Source: Janthinobacterium lividum (GTDB lineage: Bacteria; Pseudomonadota; Gammaproteobacteria; Burkholderiales; Burkholderiaceae_D). From it: a stretch of 64,000 bases of DNA. Below are positions 51,755 to 60,742 of this stretch, piece by piece; within the stretch, counting starts at the first letter, position 1; every line of letters starts with the position of its first letter. Made by a program: the position numbers and the translations under genes. A model generated the notes under the pieces. The model saw only the letters and a list, made by a program, of their open reading frames with translations, made no database searches and was not told the origin of the DNA. The stretch spans positions 186,001 to 250,000 of the forward strand of contig NZ_JAAOLY010000001.1 of assembly GCF_011601275.1 (NCBI RefSeq), written 5' to 3'.

Positions 51755-52750
51755 ATGGATGATGACAAACCCAGCAAGTCACGCCGCAGCTTTGTCGAAG
51801 GCATCGCCGGCGGCGCGCTGGCCACCTTCGCAGTCCCCGCCGCCGCACAAACTGCCATGGCGCCAGCGGCACCTGCCAGGCCGCCAGCGCCCAGCTATCC
51901 GCGTCCGCCATTTCCCGTCCAGCAACAACCGTGGCCGGGCTTGGCCAGCCGCATGAATCCGCGCCCCGACCATGGCGAAACCAGTTACCAAGGATCAGGC
52001 CGCCTGACGGGGCGCAAGGCCCTGATCACAGGCGGCGATTCCGGCATCGGGCGTGCGGCGGCCATTGCCTTTGCGCGCGAAGGCGCCGATGTTGCCATCA
52101 ACTACCTGCCGGCCGAGGAACCCGATGCGCTCGAGGTGATGCAGCTGATCCGCGCCGCCGGGCGCAAGGCGGTAGCCATTCCGGGCGATATCAAGAGCGA
52201 AGCCTTTTGCCAGAAGCTCGTCAGCGAAGCGGCGCGCCAGCTGGGCGGCCTCGATATCCTGGTCAACAACGCGGGGCGGCAATTCTCGCGCGATTCCATC
52301 CTCGACATCAGCACGGCGCAGTTTGATGAAACCTTCAAGACCAATGTCTACGCCATGTTCTGGATCACCAAGGCGGCCGTGCCCCTGCTGCCGCGCGGCG
52401 CCAGCATCATCAATACTGCCTCGGTGAACGCCTATGACCCCGGCGAGAACATCATCGACTATGCCGCCACCAAGGGCGCCATCATGATATTTACCAAGGG
52501 GTTGGCCAAGCAGCTGGCAAAACAGGGCATCCGCGTCAATGCCGTGGCGCCGGGGCCGTTCTGGACTGCCCTGCAAGTGACGGGCGGGCAGCCGCCGGAC
52601 AAAATCCCCGGCTTTGGCCAGGATACGCCCATGGGACGGCCCGGCCAGCCCGCGGAACTGGCGGCCGTGTATGTGCTGCTGGCCTCGCAGGAATCGAGCT
52701 ATGCAACGGGACAGGTCTATGGCGCCACCGGCGGGCGCGGCGGGCCATAG
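51755..52750 (+). CDS. Short-chain dehydrogenase/reductase (YghA-like) with Tat signal
   Basis: A 331-aa SDR. Residues about 8-32 ([18 protein letters not shown], then AVPAAAQ) form a twin-arginine-type signal peptide, followed by a Pro-rich linker. The reductase has the cofactor motif [17 protein letters not shown], and the active site DYAATKG (YxxxK) with a Ser at position minus 13-14. The rest follows E. coli YghA closely ([19 protein letters not shown]). YghA itself lacks such a signal. Export would place it in the periplasm, where NADP supply is unclear. The ATG at 51755 has AAAGG upstream. Confidence 0.88.
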   Translation: MDDDKPSKSRRSFVEGIAGGALATFAVPAAAQTAMAPAAPARPPAPSYPRPPFPVQQQPWPGLASRMNPRPDHGETSYQGSGRLTGRKALITGGDSGIGRAAAIAFAREGADVAINYLPAEEPDALEVMQLIRAAGRKAVAIPGDIKSEAFCQKLVSEAARQLGGLDILVNNAGRQFSRDSILDISTAQFDETFKTNVYAMFWITKAAVPLLPRGASIINTASVNAYDPGENIIDYAATKGAIMIFTKGLAKQLAKQGIRVNAVAPGPFWTALQVTGGQPPDKIPGFGQDTPMGRPGQPAELAAVYVLLASQESSYATGQVYGATGGRGGP

Positions 52751-52870
52751 ACTTGGCCTTGGGCGCCCGGCGGCAAACGCCGTGAAGACGGCGTCGACCT
52801 TTCTTACACTTCGCCCTATAAAGCTCAGCCCACTTTGCGCAAGTAGTTGATTCAACATGCTTTTTTTGTG

Positions 52871-52886
52871 TGGCACGCAAGCTGCT
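52871..52886 (+). promoter_or_regulatory. Sigma-54 promoter upstream of the PEP-CTERM gene
   Basis: TGGCACG-N4-CTGCT: GG and GC separated by exactly 10 bp, matching the sigma-54 consensus TGGCACG-N4-TTGCW at all but one of the defining bases. It lies about 90 bp before the start of the PEP-CTERM protein. Transcription would begin near 52897. Confidence 0.78.
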
Positions 52887-52975
52887 TATCACTGTCTACG
52901 AGATGAATCCAGGCAAGCCATTCTGGATTTTTTATCCCCCGGATTTTCCGAGACTGACTACGATAAGAGGCTGCG

Positions 52976-53968
52976 ATGAACGTCGATCACACACGAAGCA
53001 AGACTCTGGGTTGGCTGGGCGCACTGGCGGCGGCAAGCTTGCTTGCCAGCGGCCAGGCGCAGGCCGGCGCGTACGGCCTGGCCGTCAACGAATTGAACTC
53101 TTTCCGCATCACCACCAGCGCCGGCGCGCTGTCGCTGGCCGGCGCCAACCGCAATGCCAGCGACAGCGCCTTCTTCGAGGGCGGCGTGGCCGTCAATCCG
53201 CGCGCCGTCAATACCGGCCCGGCCGCCAACGCCGACGTGCTGCAAGTGTGTTCGGGCGGCGGCTGCGGCGGCTTGCCGCAAAATAACTACGCACCCAGCC
53301 CCAGCTCCACCCTGGAGTTCGCACGTGGCGACGCGCATGCCTTTGGCAATATGCTCACGGCCGCCGGCTCCACCGTGCGCGCCGTGGCGGAAGCACAGCG
53401 CGACACGGTCGGCGCCGCCACGGCCACGGCAGGCGATACGCTCACCGGTTCCGTCAACCTGACCCTGTCGAGCGCCGGCTTCATCACCTTCAACTTCATG
53501 GGACGGCGCGACCTGCGCACCAGCGTGACGACCATGGGTGACAAGTCGAGCGTGTCGATCATGGATATCTTCAATATCTCGTGCAATACTTCCAGTCCCG
53601 TGGGCTGCCTGTCGAACGCGAATGCCGATGGCGTGATCTTCCAGTTCGCGCCCGATGGCGACGCCAACAATGGCAGCGACGTCAATGGCAATCATACGGT
53701 CGGCAGCCTCGATCCCTTCAGCCTGAACATGACGGCCGGCACCAACGACCCGGCCACCGGGCGCGCCTTCACGAATGGCTTTGCGATGTTTTCGCTGACG
53801 TCGAATTTCGCCCTGCCCGCCGGCAGCTACACCTTGAACTTTTCCAAGTCCACGCGCACCGACATCGTCGTCATCGAACCCTTGCAAGTACCGGAGCCAG
53901 GCACCCTGTTCCTGCTGGGCACGGGACTGGCAGCCCTGGCTTTTACGCGCCGCCGCCAGCCGAAATAA
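52976..53968 (+). CDS. PEP-CTERM sorting-domain surface protein
   Basis: A 330-aa exported protein. An N-terminal signal peptide (LGALAAASLLASGQAQAG) and a mature part rich in Asn, Thr, Gly and Ala (beta-sheet-like) precede the C-terminal PEP-CTERM tag: VPEPGTLFLLGTGLAAL, then a short hydrophobic helix and a basic RRRQPK end. Exosortase/EpsH cleaves at the PEP and moves the protein to the exopolysaccharide matrix; no exosortase is in this window. The start has AAGAGG upstream. A sigma-54 promoter precedes and a strong terminator follows, so it is monocistronic. Confidence 0.93.
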   Translation: MNVDHTRSKTLGWLGALAAASLLASGQAQAGAYGLAVNELNSFRITTSAGALSLAGANRNASDSAFFEGGVAVNPRAVNTGPAANADVLQVCSGGGCGGLPQNNYAPSPSSTLEFARGDAHAFGNMLTAAGSTVRAVAEAQRDTVGAATATAGDTLTGSVNLTLSSAGFITFNFMGRRDLRTSVTTMGDKSSVSIMDIFNISCNTSSPVGCLSNANADGVIFQFAPDGDANNGSDVNGNHTVGSLDPFSLNMTAGTNDPATGRAFTNGFAMFSLTSNFALPAGSYTLNFSKSTRTDIVVIEPLQVPEPGTLFLLGTGLAALAFTRRRQPK

Positions 53969-53987
53969 TCCGCAGCATGAAAAACAC

Positions 53988-54016
53988 GCGGCGCCCGCAA
54001 AGGCGCCGCTTTTTTT
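53988..54016. terminator. Terminator between the PEP-CTERM gene and the Tad operon
   Basis: GCGGCGCC and GGCGCCGC flank a 6-nt loop with seven T after it; five A precede the stem. It can serve both convergent units. Confidence 0.92.
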
Positions 54017-54033
54017 ATGCCGGCAGAGATGTG

Positions 54034-55104
54034 TTAACCGAGCCGCGCCAGCGCCCGGCGCGCCAGTTGCAATTGCTGCAGATAATAGCGGTGCAGCATG
54101 GCGGGGTCGCTCAGGTCGCGCCCCAGTACCAGGCGCAGCTCGCTGGCGGGGCAGTCGGCAGCCTGGATCTGCACCTGGGTACGCACCTGTGCGCCAAGCT
54201 GGCGGGCCAGCTGACGCGCCGCCGGCTCCTGCGCGGGCCGGTATTCGACGCGCGTGCGCGCCACCTGGAAGCTGGTTTCATTGGCCAGGCGCACCACCTG
54301 CACGGGCGCACCGGCCAGGCTGCGCGCCAGCGTCGCGGCCAGGCCGGGCACGCCGTTGCCGTTGACAATTTCCAGGCGCGGATGCGGCGCACCGGCCACA
54401 GGCGCAGCCGGCACCGACGCGCTAACGGGCAGGCTGCGCTCCGCCGCCGGCACGCGCCGCAGGCGGGCCATGCCATCGTTCTGCGTAATCTCCACGCGCG
54501 CCATGGCGGGCGCATCCGGCACCGGCGCGGGCACTGACTCAACCTTCGGCGAAGTCTCACCGCGCAACAAGGCCATGTCGCGCCGCACATCGTGTTCCTG
54601 CAAGCTGGCCGCCTGGCGCCGCATGACGGCGGCGCGCGCATGCTGTCCCAGCCGTTCCAGCACCTGCGCCAGGTGCTGCCAGGCCAGCACATTGAGCGGG
54701 TCGAGCAGGCAGGCCTGTTCCAGCGCAGTCAACGCTTGCGCATCGCGTCCGCTTAAATAATAGGCATGTCCGAGATTGCTGAACAGATAGGCCTGCCGCG
54801 GCTGCGGCGTGCCCGCCTCCTGCGTCAAGGCCAGCCAATGGGCGATCGCCGCGCCATGTTCGCCCCGCTGCGCATGCAGCACGGCCAGGCCGTTGCGCGC
54901 GTTCAGGTGGCGCGGCGCCGCGCGCAAGGCTTGCTCATACGCAGCTTGCGCGGCGGGCAGGTCGCCCGCGTCAAAATGCTGGCGCCCCGCGACATAGGCC
55001 GCATCGGCATCGGCAAGGGGCGGCGCGTGCGCCGTGTGGCTGGCGCAGGCCCCCAAGCCCAGACAGGCGCAGGCGGCGGCCAGGCGGGATATCGTCAAGC
55101 GCAT
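54034..55104 (-). CDS. tadD: TadD-like pilus lipoprotein: TPR plus LytR_C domain
   Basis: A 356-aa lipoprotein (lipobox LGAC, cysteine at residue 20). TPR-type helices run through residues about 35-190 (AYVAGRQHFDAGDLPAAQAAYEQAL is repeated in pattern). The C-terminal part (about 260-345: PRLEIVNGNGVPGLAATLAR) is a LytR/CpsA-type C-terminal module, common in betaproteobacterial Tad loci. It is the last gene of the Tad operon. TadD homologues help place the RcpA secretin in the outer membrane. The ATG at 55104 has AAAGGAG upstream; a longer frame to 55206 overlaps tadC. Confidence 0.85.
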   Translation of the reverse strand: MRLTISRLAAACACLGLGACASHTAHAPPLADADAAYVAGRQHFDAGDLPAAQAAYEQALRAAPRHLNARNGLAVLHAQRGEHGAAIAHWLALTQEAGTPQPRQAYLFSNLGHAYYLSGRDAQALTALEQACLLDPLNVLAWQHLAQVLERLGQHARAAVMRRQAASLQEHDVRRDMALLRGETSPKVESVPAPVPDAPAMARVEITQNDGMARLRRVPAAERSLPVSASVPAAPVAGAPHPRLEIVNGNGVPGLAATLARSLAGAPVQVVRLANETSFQVARTRVEYRPAQEPAARQLARQLGAQVRTQVQIQAADCPASELRLVLGRDLSDPAMLHRYYLQQLQLARRALARLG

Positions 55105-55115
55105 GGTGACTCCTT

Positions 55116-56054
55116 TCAGCGGCTGGCCATGGCCGGCACCAGCACGCGATAGACTTCGATCACGGCCGGCCCCATGAGCACCAGCATCAGGGTGGGAAAG
55201 ACGCAAAAGATCAGCGGGAACAACAGTTTCAGGGCGATCTTCGCTGCCGCCTCCTCGGCCAGCAGGCTGCGCTTGCCGCGCAGGTTTTCCGAATGCACGC
55301 GCAGCGAATCGCCCATGCTCGTGCCGAAGCGTTCCGATTGAATCAGCATGGCGACCAGGGTGTCGACGTCTTCCACGCCGCTGCGCAGGGCCAGGTTACG
55401 CAGCGCCTTTTCCTTGGAAAAGCCGGCGCGCATTTCCATCAGCACCAGCTGCAATTCCTGCGCCAGCACCATGCTCTTGATATGGATTTCGCCCGACACC
55501 TTCACCAGCGCACGCTCCAGGCTCAGGCCCGCTTCCACGCACACGGTCAGCAAGTCGAGCGCGTCAGGGATGTTTTCAAAGATGTCGCGCTGGCGCCGCT
55601 TGGCCGTGCTGGCCAGCACCAGGTTCGGCAGGTAATAGCCGATGGTGGCGCTGACGCACAGCAGCAACAGCAGCACGCTGCGCAGCTGCGCCGCCATGGC
55701 GCTGGCCGCATACAGTCCCAGCACGGTGGGAAACAGCAGGGCCAGCACGCTTTTCGCCGCAAAGTACAGGGCCGGCGCGCTGGCCTGGCGCCAGCCCGCG
55801 TTCATGAAGCGCGTGCGCAGCGGCGAGCGCTCCCACCCCTCTTCCGGCAGTGACAGCTTGCTGAACGGCTGCGCCACGCGCGCCACGCGCTCCACCCAGC
55901 CGTTTTCCACCACCGCCTCGCTGGCGGCCGGCGCCGTGGCGCCAAACAGGCGCTGGCGCAGGGTACCGGGAAAGAAGATCACCCACGCCAAGAGAGCCAG
56001 CGCCACCACCACGGCAAAGACAATCACGAGAAACAGCAGTTGTGCACCGCTCAT
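55116..56054 (-). CDS. tadC: Tad pilus inner-membrane protein TadC
   Basis: One of the two GspF-like platform proteins of the Tad system. The 312-aa protein has an N-terminal TM helix, then a T2SSF domain (residues about 150-280) with DIFENIPDALDLLTVCVEAGLSLERAL and C-terminal helices (LLFPLIFCVFPTLMLVLMGPA). It follows tadB by 13 bp and precedes the TadD lipoprotein by 11 bp. Confidence 0.94.
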   Translation of the reverse strand: MSGAQLLFLVIVFAVVVALALLAWVIFFPGTLRQRLFGATAPAASEAVVENGWVERVARVAQPFSKLSLPEEGWERSPLRTRFMNAGWRQASAPALYFAAKSVLALLFPTVLGLYAASAMAAQLRSVLLLLLCVSATIGYYLPNLVLASTAKRRQRDIFENIPDALDLLTVCVEAGLSLERALVKVSGEIHIKSMVLAQELQLVLMEMRAGFSKEKALRNLALRSGVEDVDTLVAMLIQSERFGTSMGDSLRVHSENLRGKRSLLAEEAAAKIALKLLFPLIFCVFPTLMLVLMGPAVIEVYRVLVPAMASR

Positions 56055-56067
56055 ACCGCCCCCTGTT

Positions 56068-57045
56068 TTAGATGCGGATGCGGATGACGTTGCGCATCCA
56101 GACCACGCCCAGCGCCACCATGCCGGCCGCGTACCACAGCAGTTTGATGCCGCTGGGATCGGTCCACAGCAGGCGGATGTATTGCGGGTTGACCAGCGCC
56201 ATGACGCCGATCATCACCACCGGCATCAGCCCCAGCACCCAGGCCGACATGCGCCCCTCGGCCGACAGCACGCGCACCTGCCCCAGCAGCTTTAGCCGGG
56301 CGCGGATGATGCGGGCGATGCTGACCAGCACCTCGGCCAGGTTGCCGCCCGATTCGCGCTGCACCAGCACGGCGATGACGAGGTAGCGCAAGTCCGTCAA
56401 CGGAATGCGCGCGGCCAGGTTTTGCAGCGCCTCGTTCATCGGCACACCGTAATTGATCTCTTCGTGCGCCATCTTGAATTCGCCGCTGATCGGCTCATTG
56501 AGTTCATCACCCACCATCTGCAGCACGTTCGAAAACGAGTGCCCGGCGCGCAGTGCGCGGGCCAGGAAGTCGGCCGCTTCCGGCAGTTGCGCCTCGATCT
56601 TTTTCAGCCGCGCCGCGCGCGCGCGCAGCACGCACAGACACGGTGTGCTCACGGCGCAAGACAGCAGCAGCAAGGCACCGGGCAAGGGCATGGAGCATGC
56701 CGCCAACAGCAGCAAGGCCGCCAGCAGCAAGGCGCCGGTGCCGCCCAGGAATTGCGCCACCGACCAGGACAAGCCCGATTGCAGCAGCAAACGGTCGAGC
56801 CGTGCCGCCTGCGGCGCGCGCCGCAGCAAGCGCTCCAGGCCGGGCGAACGCGCATAGCGGCGCTGCTTGAGGATGGAGACCCGCTCGCCGCCCCCCTCGC
56901 CGCGCGCCGCCATCAGCCGCAAGCGCCGGTTAATGCGCCGCGCCGCGCTGCCATGCGTGCCCGACCACCACAGCCATGCGCCCTCCACCATCAGGATGCA
57001 GGCGGCGAACAGCAGCACGGCAAAGCCGTAGAAGACAAGATCCAT
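56068..57045 (-). CDS. tadB: Tad pilus inner-membrane protein TadB
   Basis: Second GspF-like platform protein, 325 aa. There are two TM helices at the N-terminus, then a basic loop, two more helices, and the T2SSF domain with LPEAADFLARALRAGHSFSNVL and GVPMNEALQNLAARIPLTDL, ending with two helices and INPQYIR-like VNPQYIRLLW. It is 11 bp after tadA. Confidence 0.94.
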   Translation of the reverse strand: MDLVFYGFAVLLFAACILMVEGAWLWWSGTHGSAARRINRRLRLMAARGEGGGERVSILKQRRYARSPGLERLLRRAPQAARLDRLLLQSGLSWSVAQFLGGTGALLLAALLLLAACSMPLPGALLLLSCAVSTPCLCVLRARAARLKKIEAQLPEAADFLARALRAGHSFSNVLQMVGDELNEPISGEFKMAHEEINYGVPMNEALQNLAARIPLTDLRYLVIAVLVQRESGGNLAEVLVSIARIIRARLKLLGQVRVLSAEGRMSAWVLGLMPVVMIGVMALVNPQYIRLLWTDPSGIKLLWYAAGMVALGVVWMRNVIRIRI

Positions 57046-57056
57046 GATCCCTCTCC

Positions 57057-58403
57057 TTATTCATAAATTCGGTCGGGATCGAACACGCTGTCGGGCACGG
57101 GCGCGCCGAACATGCGCAAGCGCTCCGTAAAGCGGGGCCGCACGCCCGTGGCGCAGAAGTGGCCCTGCACCTTGCCGTCGGCATCGACGCCCGTCTGCTC
57201 GAAGCGGAAGATTTCATGCATGGCGATGATGTCGCCTTCCATGCCCGTCACTTCCTGCAGGCTGACCAGCTTGCGCGCGCCGTCCGTCAGGCGCGACACT
57301 TGCATCACCACCGTCACGGCCGAACAGATCTGCTGGCGCGTGGCGCGCGGGGTCAGGTTCACGTTGGCCATGCCGACCATGTTTTCCAGCCGCGCCAGCG
57401 CGTCGCGCGCCGTGTTCGAGTGGATGGTCGCGAGCGAACCTTCATGGCCCGTATTCATCGCCTGCAGCATGTCGAGCGCCTCGGCGCCGCGCACCTCGCC
57501 GAGGATGATGCGGTCGGGCCGCATGCGCAGCGCATTGCGCACCAGCGCGCGCTGGCTCACCTCGCCCTTGCCCTCGATATTCGGCGGACGCGTTTCCAGG
57601 CGCACCACGTGCGGCTGGCGCAGCGCCAGTTCGGCCGCATCCTCGATGGTGACGATGCGCTCGCTGCCGGGAATGAAGCCGGACAGCACGTTGAGCAGGG
57701 TCGTCTTGCCGCTGCCCGTGCCGCCCGAGATCAGGATGTTGACCTTGGCCTGGCCCAGCGCCTGCAGCACCTGCACCATGGGCGGCGTCAGGCTTTTGTA
57801 GTCGAGCAGGTTGGCGATGGTGAGCGGCTGCACGGCAAAGCGCCGGATGGATAAAATCGGCCCATCGACGGCCAGCGGCGGAATGATGGCGTTGACCCTG
57901 GAGCCGTCGGGCAGGCGCGCGTCGACCATCGGACTCGATTCATCGACCCGCCGTCCCACGCGCGAGACGATCTTTTCGATGATCTTCATCAGGTGCGCAT
58001 TGTCGTGGAATGTCACGTCCGTCAGCTGCAGCCGCCCGCCCCGCTCGACATATACCTTGTCGCAGGTATTGACGAGGATATCGGAGACGCTGGCATCGGC
58101 CAGCAAGGGTTCGAGCGGACCAAAGCCCAGCATCTCGTGCTGGATGTCGAGCACCAGGCTATGCCGTTCGTGCTGGTTCAGCACGATGCGCTCTTCCTCG
58201 ATCACGCGCTGCACCAGCAGCGCCAGCTCGTGCTTGAACTGCTCGGCCGTCAGGCGTTTCAAGCGTTCCAGGTCGATACGGTCGAGTATCGTCTGGTGCA
58301 TGGTTTTTTTCAGTTCCTGGTAGGCGTGCAGCGCCAGCGCGCCTTGTCCATTCGTGGCGGGGCGCACCGTTTCATTCGCCGCCAGGCGTTCGCGTAAAGT
58401 CAT
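57057..58403 (-). CDS. tadA: Tad pilus ATPase TadA (CpaF)
   Basis: Secretion ATPase that powers Flp pilin assembly and possibly retraction. The 448-aa protein has Walker [15 protein letters not shown], the Asp box [13 protein letters not shown], Walker [19 protein letters not shown] and the [12 protein letters not shown]is box. The ATG at 58403 ([13 protein letters not shown]) has GGGAG 5 nt upstream; ATG at 58415 and a longer frame to 58442 are possible. Between tadZ (48 bp upstream) and tadB. Confidence 0.95.
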   Translation of the reverse strand: MTLRERLAANETVRPATNGQGALALHAYQELKKTMHQTILDRIDLERLKRLTAEQFKHELALLVQRVIEEERIVLNQHERHSLVLDIQHEMLGFGPLEPLLADASVSDILVNTCDKVYVERGGRLQLTDVTFHDNAHLMKIIEKIVSRVGRRVDESSPMVDARLPDGSRVNAIIPPLAVDGPILSIRRFAVQPLTIANLLDYKSLTPPMVQVLQALGQAKVNILISGGTGSGKTTLLNVLSGFIPGSERIVTIEDAAELALRQPHVVRLETRPPNIEGKGEVSQRALVRNALRMRPDRIILGEVRGAEALDMLQAMNTGHEGSLATIHSNTARDALARLENMVGMANVNLTPRATRQQICSAVTVVMQVSRLTDGARKLVSLQEVTGMEGDIIAMHEIFRFEQTGVDADGKVQGHFCATGVRPRFTERLRMFGAPVPDSVFDPDRIYE

Positions 58404-58451
58404 CTCGGCTCCCATGATGGCCCCCGGCGGGAGCCTTGACAATGTCCTGCG

Positions 58452-59621
58452 CTAGGCTTCGCTGCGGCTGAACAGACGGTCGAACAGGCCGCGGCTTTCC
58501 GTCACGCGGCGCGCCGTCACCAGCTCCACCAGCTCGGCCAGGCTGCGCGCCACGGCGCTGGTACGCGACAGCTGCAGCAGCGGAATGCCCTGGTTGACGG
58601 AATCGGTGGCGGCGATGTAATCGTTGGGCACCGTGTGCACCACCTCCGCGCCCAGCGCCTGCTCTAGGTCCGCCAGGCGCAGGCGTCCACCCTTTTCATA
58701 GCGGTTGACGATCAGGCGCAAGCGCTCGCCCGGATAGCCGAGCGAACGGAAAATGTCGAGCAGGCGGCGCCCGTCTCGGATGTCGGGCAAGGCCAGCTGC
58801 AGCACCGGATAGATGGCGTCGGCGTTGTCGAGCGCGCGCAGCGACAGCGCATCGATCTGGCGTCCCACGTCGAGCACGATATAGTCGTAGTGCTGACGCG
58901 CCACGACCAGGATGCGATCCATGTGCTCGGGCTGCATGTCGACCTTGTGCGACGGGTCGTCGGCCGCCGCCAGCACGCCGAAGTTCGGCGTCACGTGCAC
59001 CAGGCACGAGGCGAGGAAGGCGCCGTCCATGCGCGCGATCTGGGCGCAAATGTCGGACAGGGTCATGGCCGGCTTCTGGTCCGACACGTACAAGGTGGCG
59101 TCGCCGAACTGGCCATGCAGGTCGATCAGCAGCACCTTGCAGCCGGCCAGGCTGGCCAGCGCGTAGGAAAAATTCGTCGACAGGAAGGTGGCGCCGCTGC
59201 CGCCCTTGCACGAGATGAAGGCGAGCACTTTGCCGTCGCGCATCTGCGTCACGCCGGCCTGGATATCGACCCTGTCCATCGCCTCGTGAAAGGCCTTGTG
59301 CACCAGCGGCAGCTGCAGCACTTCGCGCATGCCGGCGCGCATGGCGCGGATCAGCACATCCTGCTGCTGGCCGCGCGTGAGCAGCATCAGGACGGCCAGC
59401 GGATACTGGCGCGCCAGGCGCTCGAGCAGGTCCGCTTCATCGGCATCGATGCCGCTGGCGTCGACGATCACCAGTTCCGGCGCTTCCGGCAGCATGCGCT
59501 CGACGGCGTCGCGCAGGCCGCTGCGCCGCTCCAGCAGCCGCAGCACGGGCATGCGGGCCGCTCCCTGCGCGGCAATTTCATCGTGCAAGCTGGTGTCGCG
59601 GCTAATCATCAAGGCTTTCAT
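58452..59621 (-). CDS. Tad pilus localisation protein TadZ/CpaE (MinD/ParA-like)
   Basis: A 389-aa AAA+ ATPase that sets the pole or site of the Tad machine. The N-terminal part is a response-regulator-like receiver domain without obvious phospho-Asp chemistry (ERRSGLRDAV ... PELVIVDASGI). The C-terminal P-loop domain has FISCKGGSGATFLSTN (a deviant Walker A KGGxGA), LIDLHGQFGDATL and DVGRQIDALS. The Lys in SCKGG is kept. It precedes tadA. Confidence 0.9.
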   Translation of the reverse strand: MKALMISRDTSLHDEIAAQGAARMPVLRLLERRSGLRDAVERMLPEAPELVIVDASGIDADEADLLERLARQYPLAVLMLLTRGQQQDVLIRAMRAGMREVLQLPLVHKAFHEAMDRVDIQAGVTQMRDGKVLAFISCKGGSGATFLSTNFSYALASLAGCKVLLIDLHGQFGDATLYVSDQKPAMTLSDICAQIARMDGAFLASCLVHVTPNFGVLAAADDPSHKVDMQPEHMDRILVVARQHYDYIVLDVGRQIDALSLRALDNADAIYPVLQLALPDIRDGRRLLDIFRSLGYPGERLRLIVNRYEKGGRLRLADLEQALGAEVVHTVPNDYIAATDSVNQGIPLLQLSRTSAVARSLAELVELVTARRVTESRGLFDRLFSRSEA

Positions 59622-59676
59622 CGCACTTCCTCGCTTCTTTCAGGTCTACACATTCGGCTGCGCCGCCAAGTGGCGC

Positions 59677-60282
59677 TCAAGGACAAAAACCGGGATTGTC
59701 CGGATAGCCCAGCGACTCGGCCACCGCCATGGTGGCGCCGTTGGGCAGGCGCACGGCGCCTGCGCCGGAGGGAAACATCACGTTCAGCAGCGGCAGGATG
59801 GGCCGGTACGGCACGCTCTCGCAGCGCACGCCATCGCCGGGCACGCACAGGCGCGCGCGCACGAAACGGATGCAGCTGGCGCCATGCGGATCGTCCAGGC
59901 AATTGATGCGGTTGCGTTGCGGGCAACCAGGCATCACCGTCACCGGCACGGCCGCCAGCGCGGCGCCGCCGGCCAGCGACAGATAATCGATGCGCACATA
60001 CGCATCGCTGATGCCGCCACCGAGCGGCAACACGCCCGGCGCGGCGCGCAGCACGGCGTGCGTGCGCACGGCCTGCAGCGCACTTGCATTGCTGAAATCG
60101 GTGACGGCGGCGCCGCGCGCGGCACGCCGGGTGATTTCATGCACCATATTCCATAAATACACAGCGCGCGCCACTTCCAGCAAAGCAAACAGGAACAGGA
60201 AGAACAACAGCGCCAGCATGCCGAACTCGACAGCGAAGACGCCGCCCTGGCGCTGCCGCCGGGGGCGCAGGTTAATTAACAT
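59677..60282 (-). CDS. TadE/F-like pseudopilin
   Basis: A 201-aa protein with a short basic leader, then RQGGVFAVEFGMLALLFFLFLF, matching the TadE domain with Glu at about +5/+6 after a TadV-type cleavage region. The globular part has four Cys that may form disulphides (CPQRNRINCL, CIRFVRARLC). Start at 60282, overlapping the preceding tadE stop by 11 nt; an ATG at 60303 is less likely. It and the previous gene are the usual TadE/TadF pair. Confidence 0.85.
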   Translation of the reverse strand: MLINLRPRRQRQGGVFAVEFGMLALLFFLFLFALLEVARAVYLWNMVHEITRRAARGAAVTDFSNASALQAVRTHAVLRAAPGVLPLGGGISDAYVRIDYLSLAGGAALAAVPVTVMPGCPQRNRINCLDDPHGASCIRFVRARLCVPGDGVRCESVPYRPILPLLNVMFPSGAGAVRLPNGATMAVAESLGYPDNPGFCP

Positions 60283-60742
60283 AGCGCAATGTCGCATTGG
60301 CACGCAGCGGGATAGGCGCCAGCTGCGGCAGCCACTTGCGCGTCAGCTCGGGCAGAATATCGACGGGCATGTCCACGGACACCTTGATGCGTACCTGCAG
60401 CGGCGCCGTCGGGTAGTTGCCGCAGCTATAAAAGTCATCGTTATAGATGCAATCCACGTTGACTTTGCCGCTGCTCATGCTGGGCCAGGATTCCAGCATC
60501 GCCTGCCGCACCATCTGCCGGGCAAACACGGCGCCCTGCTCCGCCGCATCGGCATTGGCCATCTGCGGCAACGGCATGGTCGCCAGGTAGCGCGCCGCAT
60601 CGTGCGCACTTTTTTGCAGGGCCGTGTACGCCAGCAGCGCGCGGCCAAACAGCAGCACGAAGGGCAACAGGCCCATGAAAAACAGCATGATCAGCGCCAG
60701 CTCGATGGCGGCGACACCCTGTTGGCGGCGTGGCGGCCTCAT
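60272..60742 (-). CDS. tadE: TadE-like pseudopilin
   Basis: A 156-aa protein. A short leader (PPRRQQG) precedes VAAIELALIMLFFMGLLPFV, the TadE-like helix with the conserved Glu. Two Cys (CIYNDDFYSCG) could form a disulphide. ATGA-type overlap with tadG upstream and 11-nt overlap with the next tadE-like gene show coupled translation. Confidence 0.88.
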   Translation of the reverse strand: MRPPRRQQGVAAIELALIMLFFMGLLPFVLLFGRALLAYTALQKSAHDAARYLATMPLPQMANADAAEQGAVFARQMVRQAMLESWPSMSSGKVNVDCIYNDDFYSCGNYPTAPLQVRIKVSVDMPVDILPELTRKWLPQLAPIPLRANATLRYVN

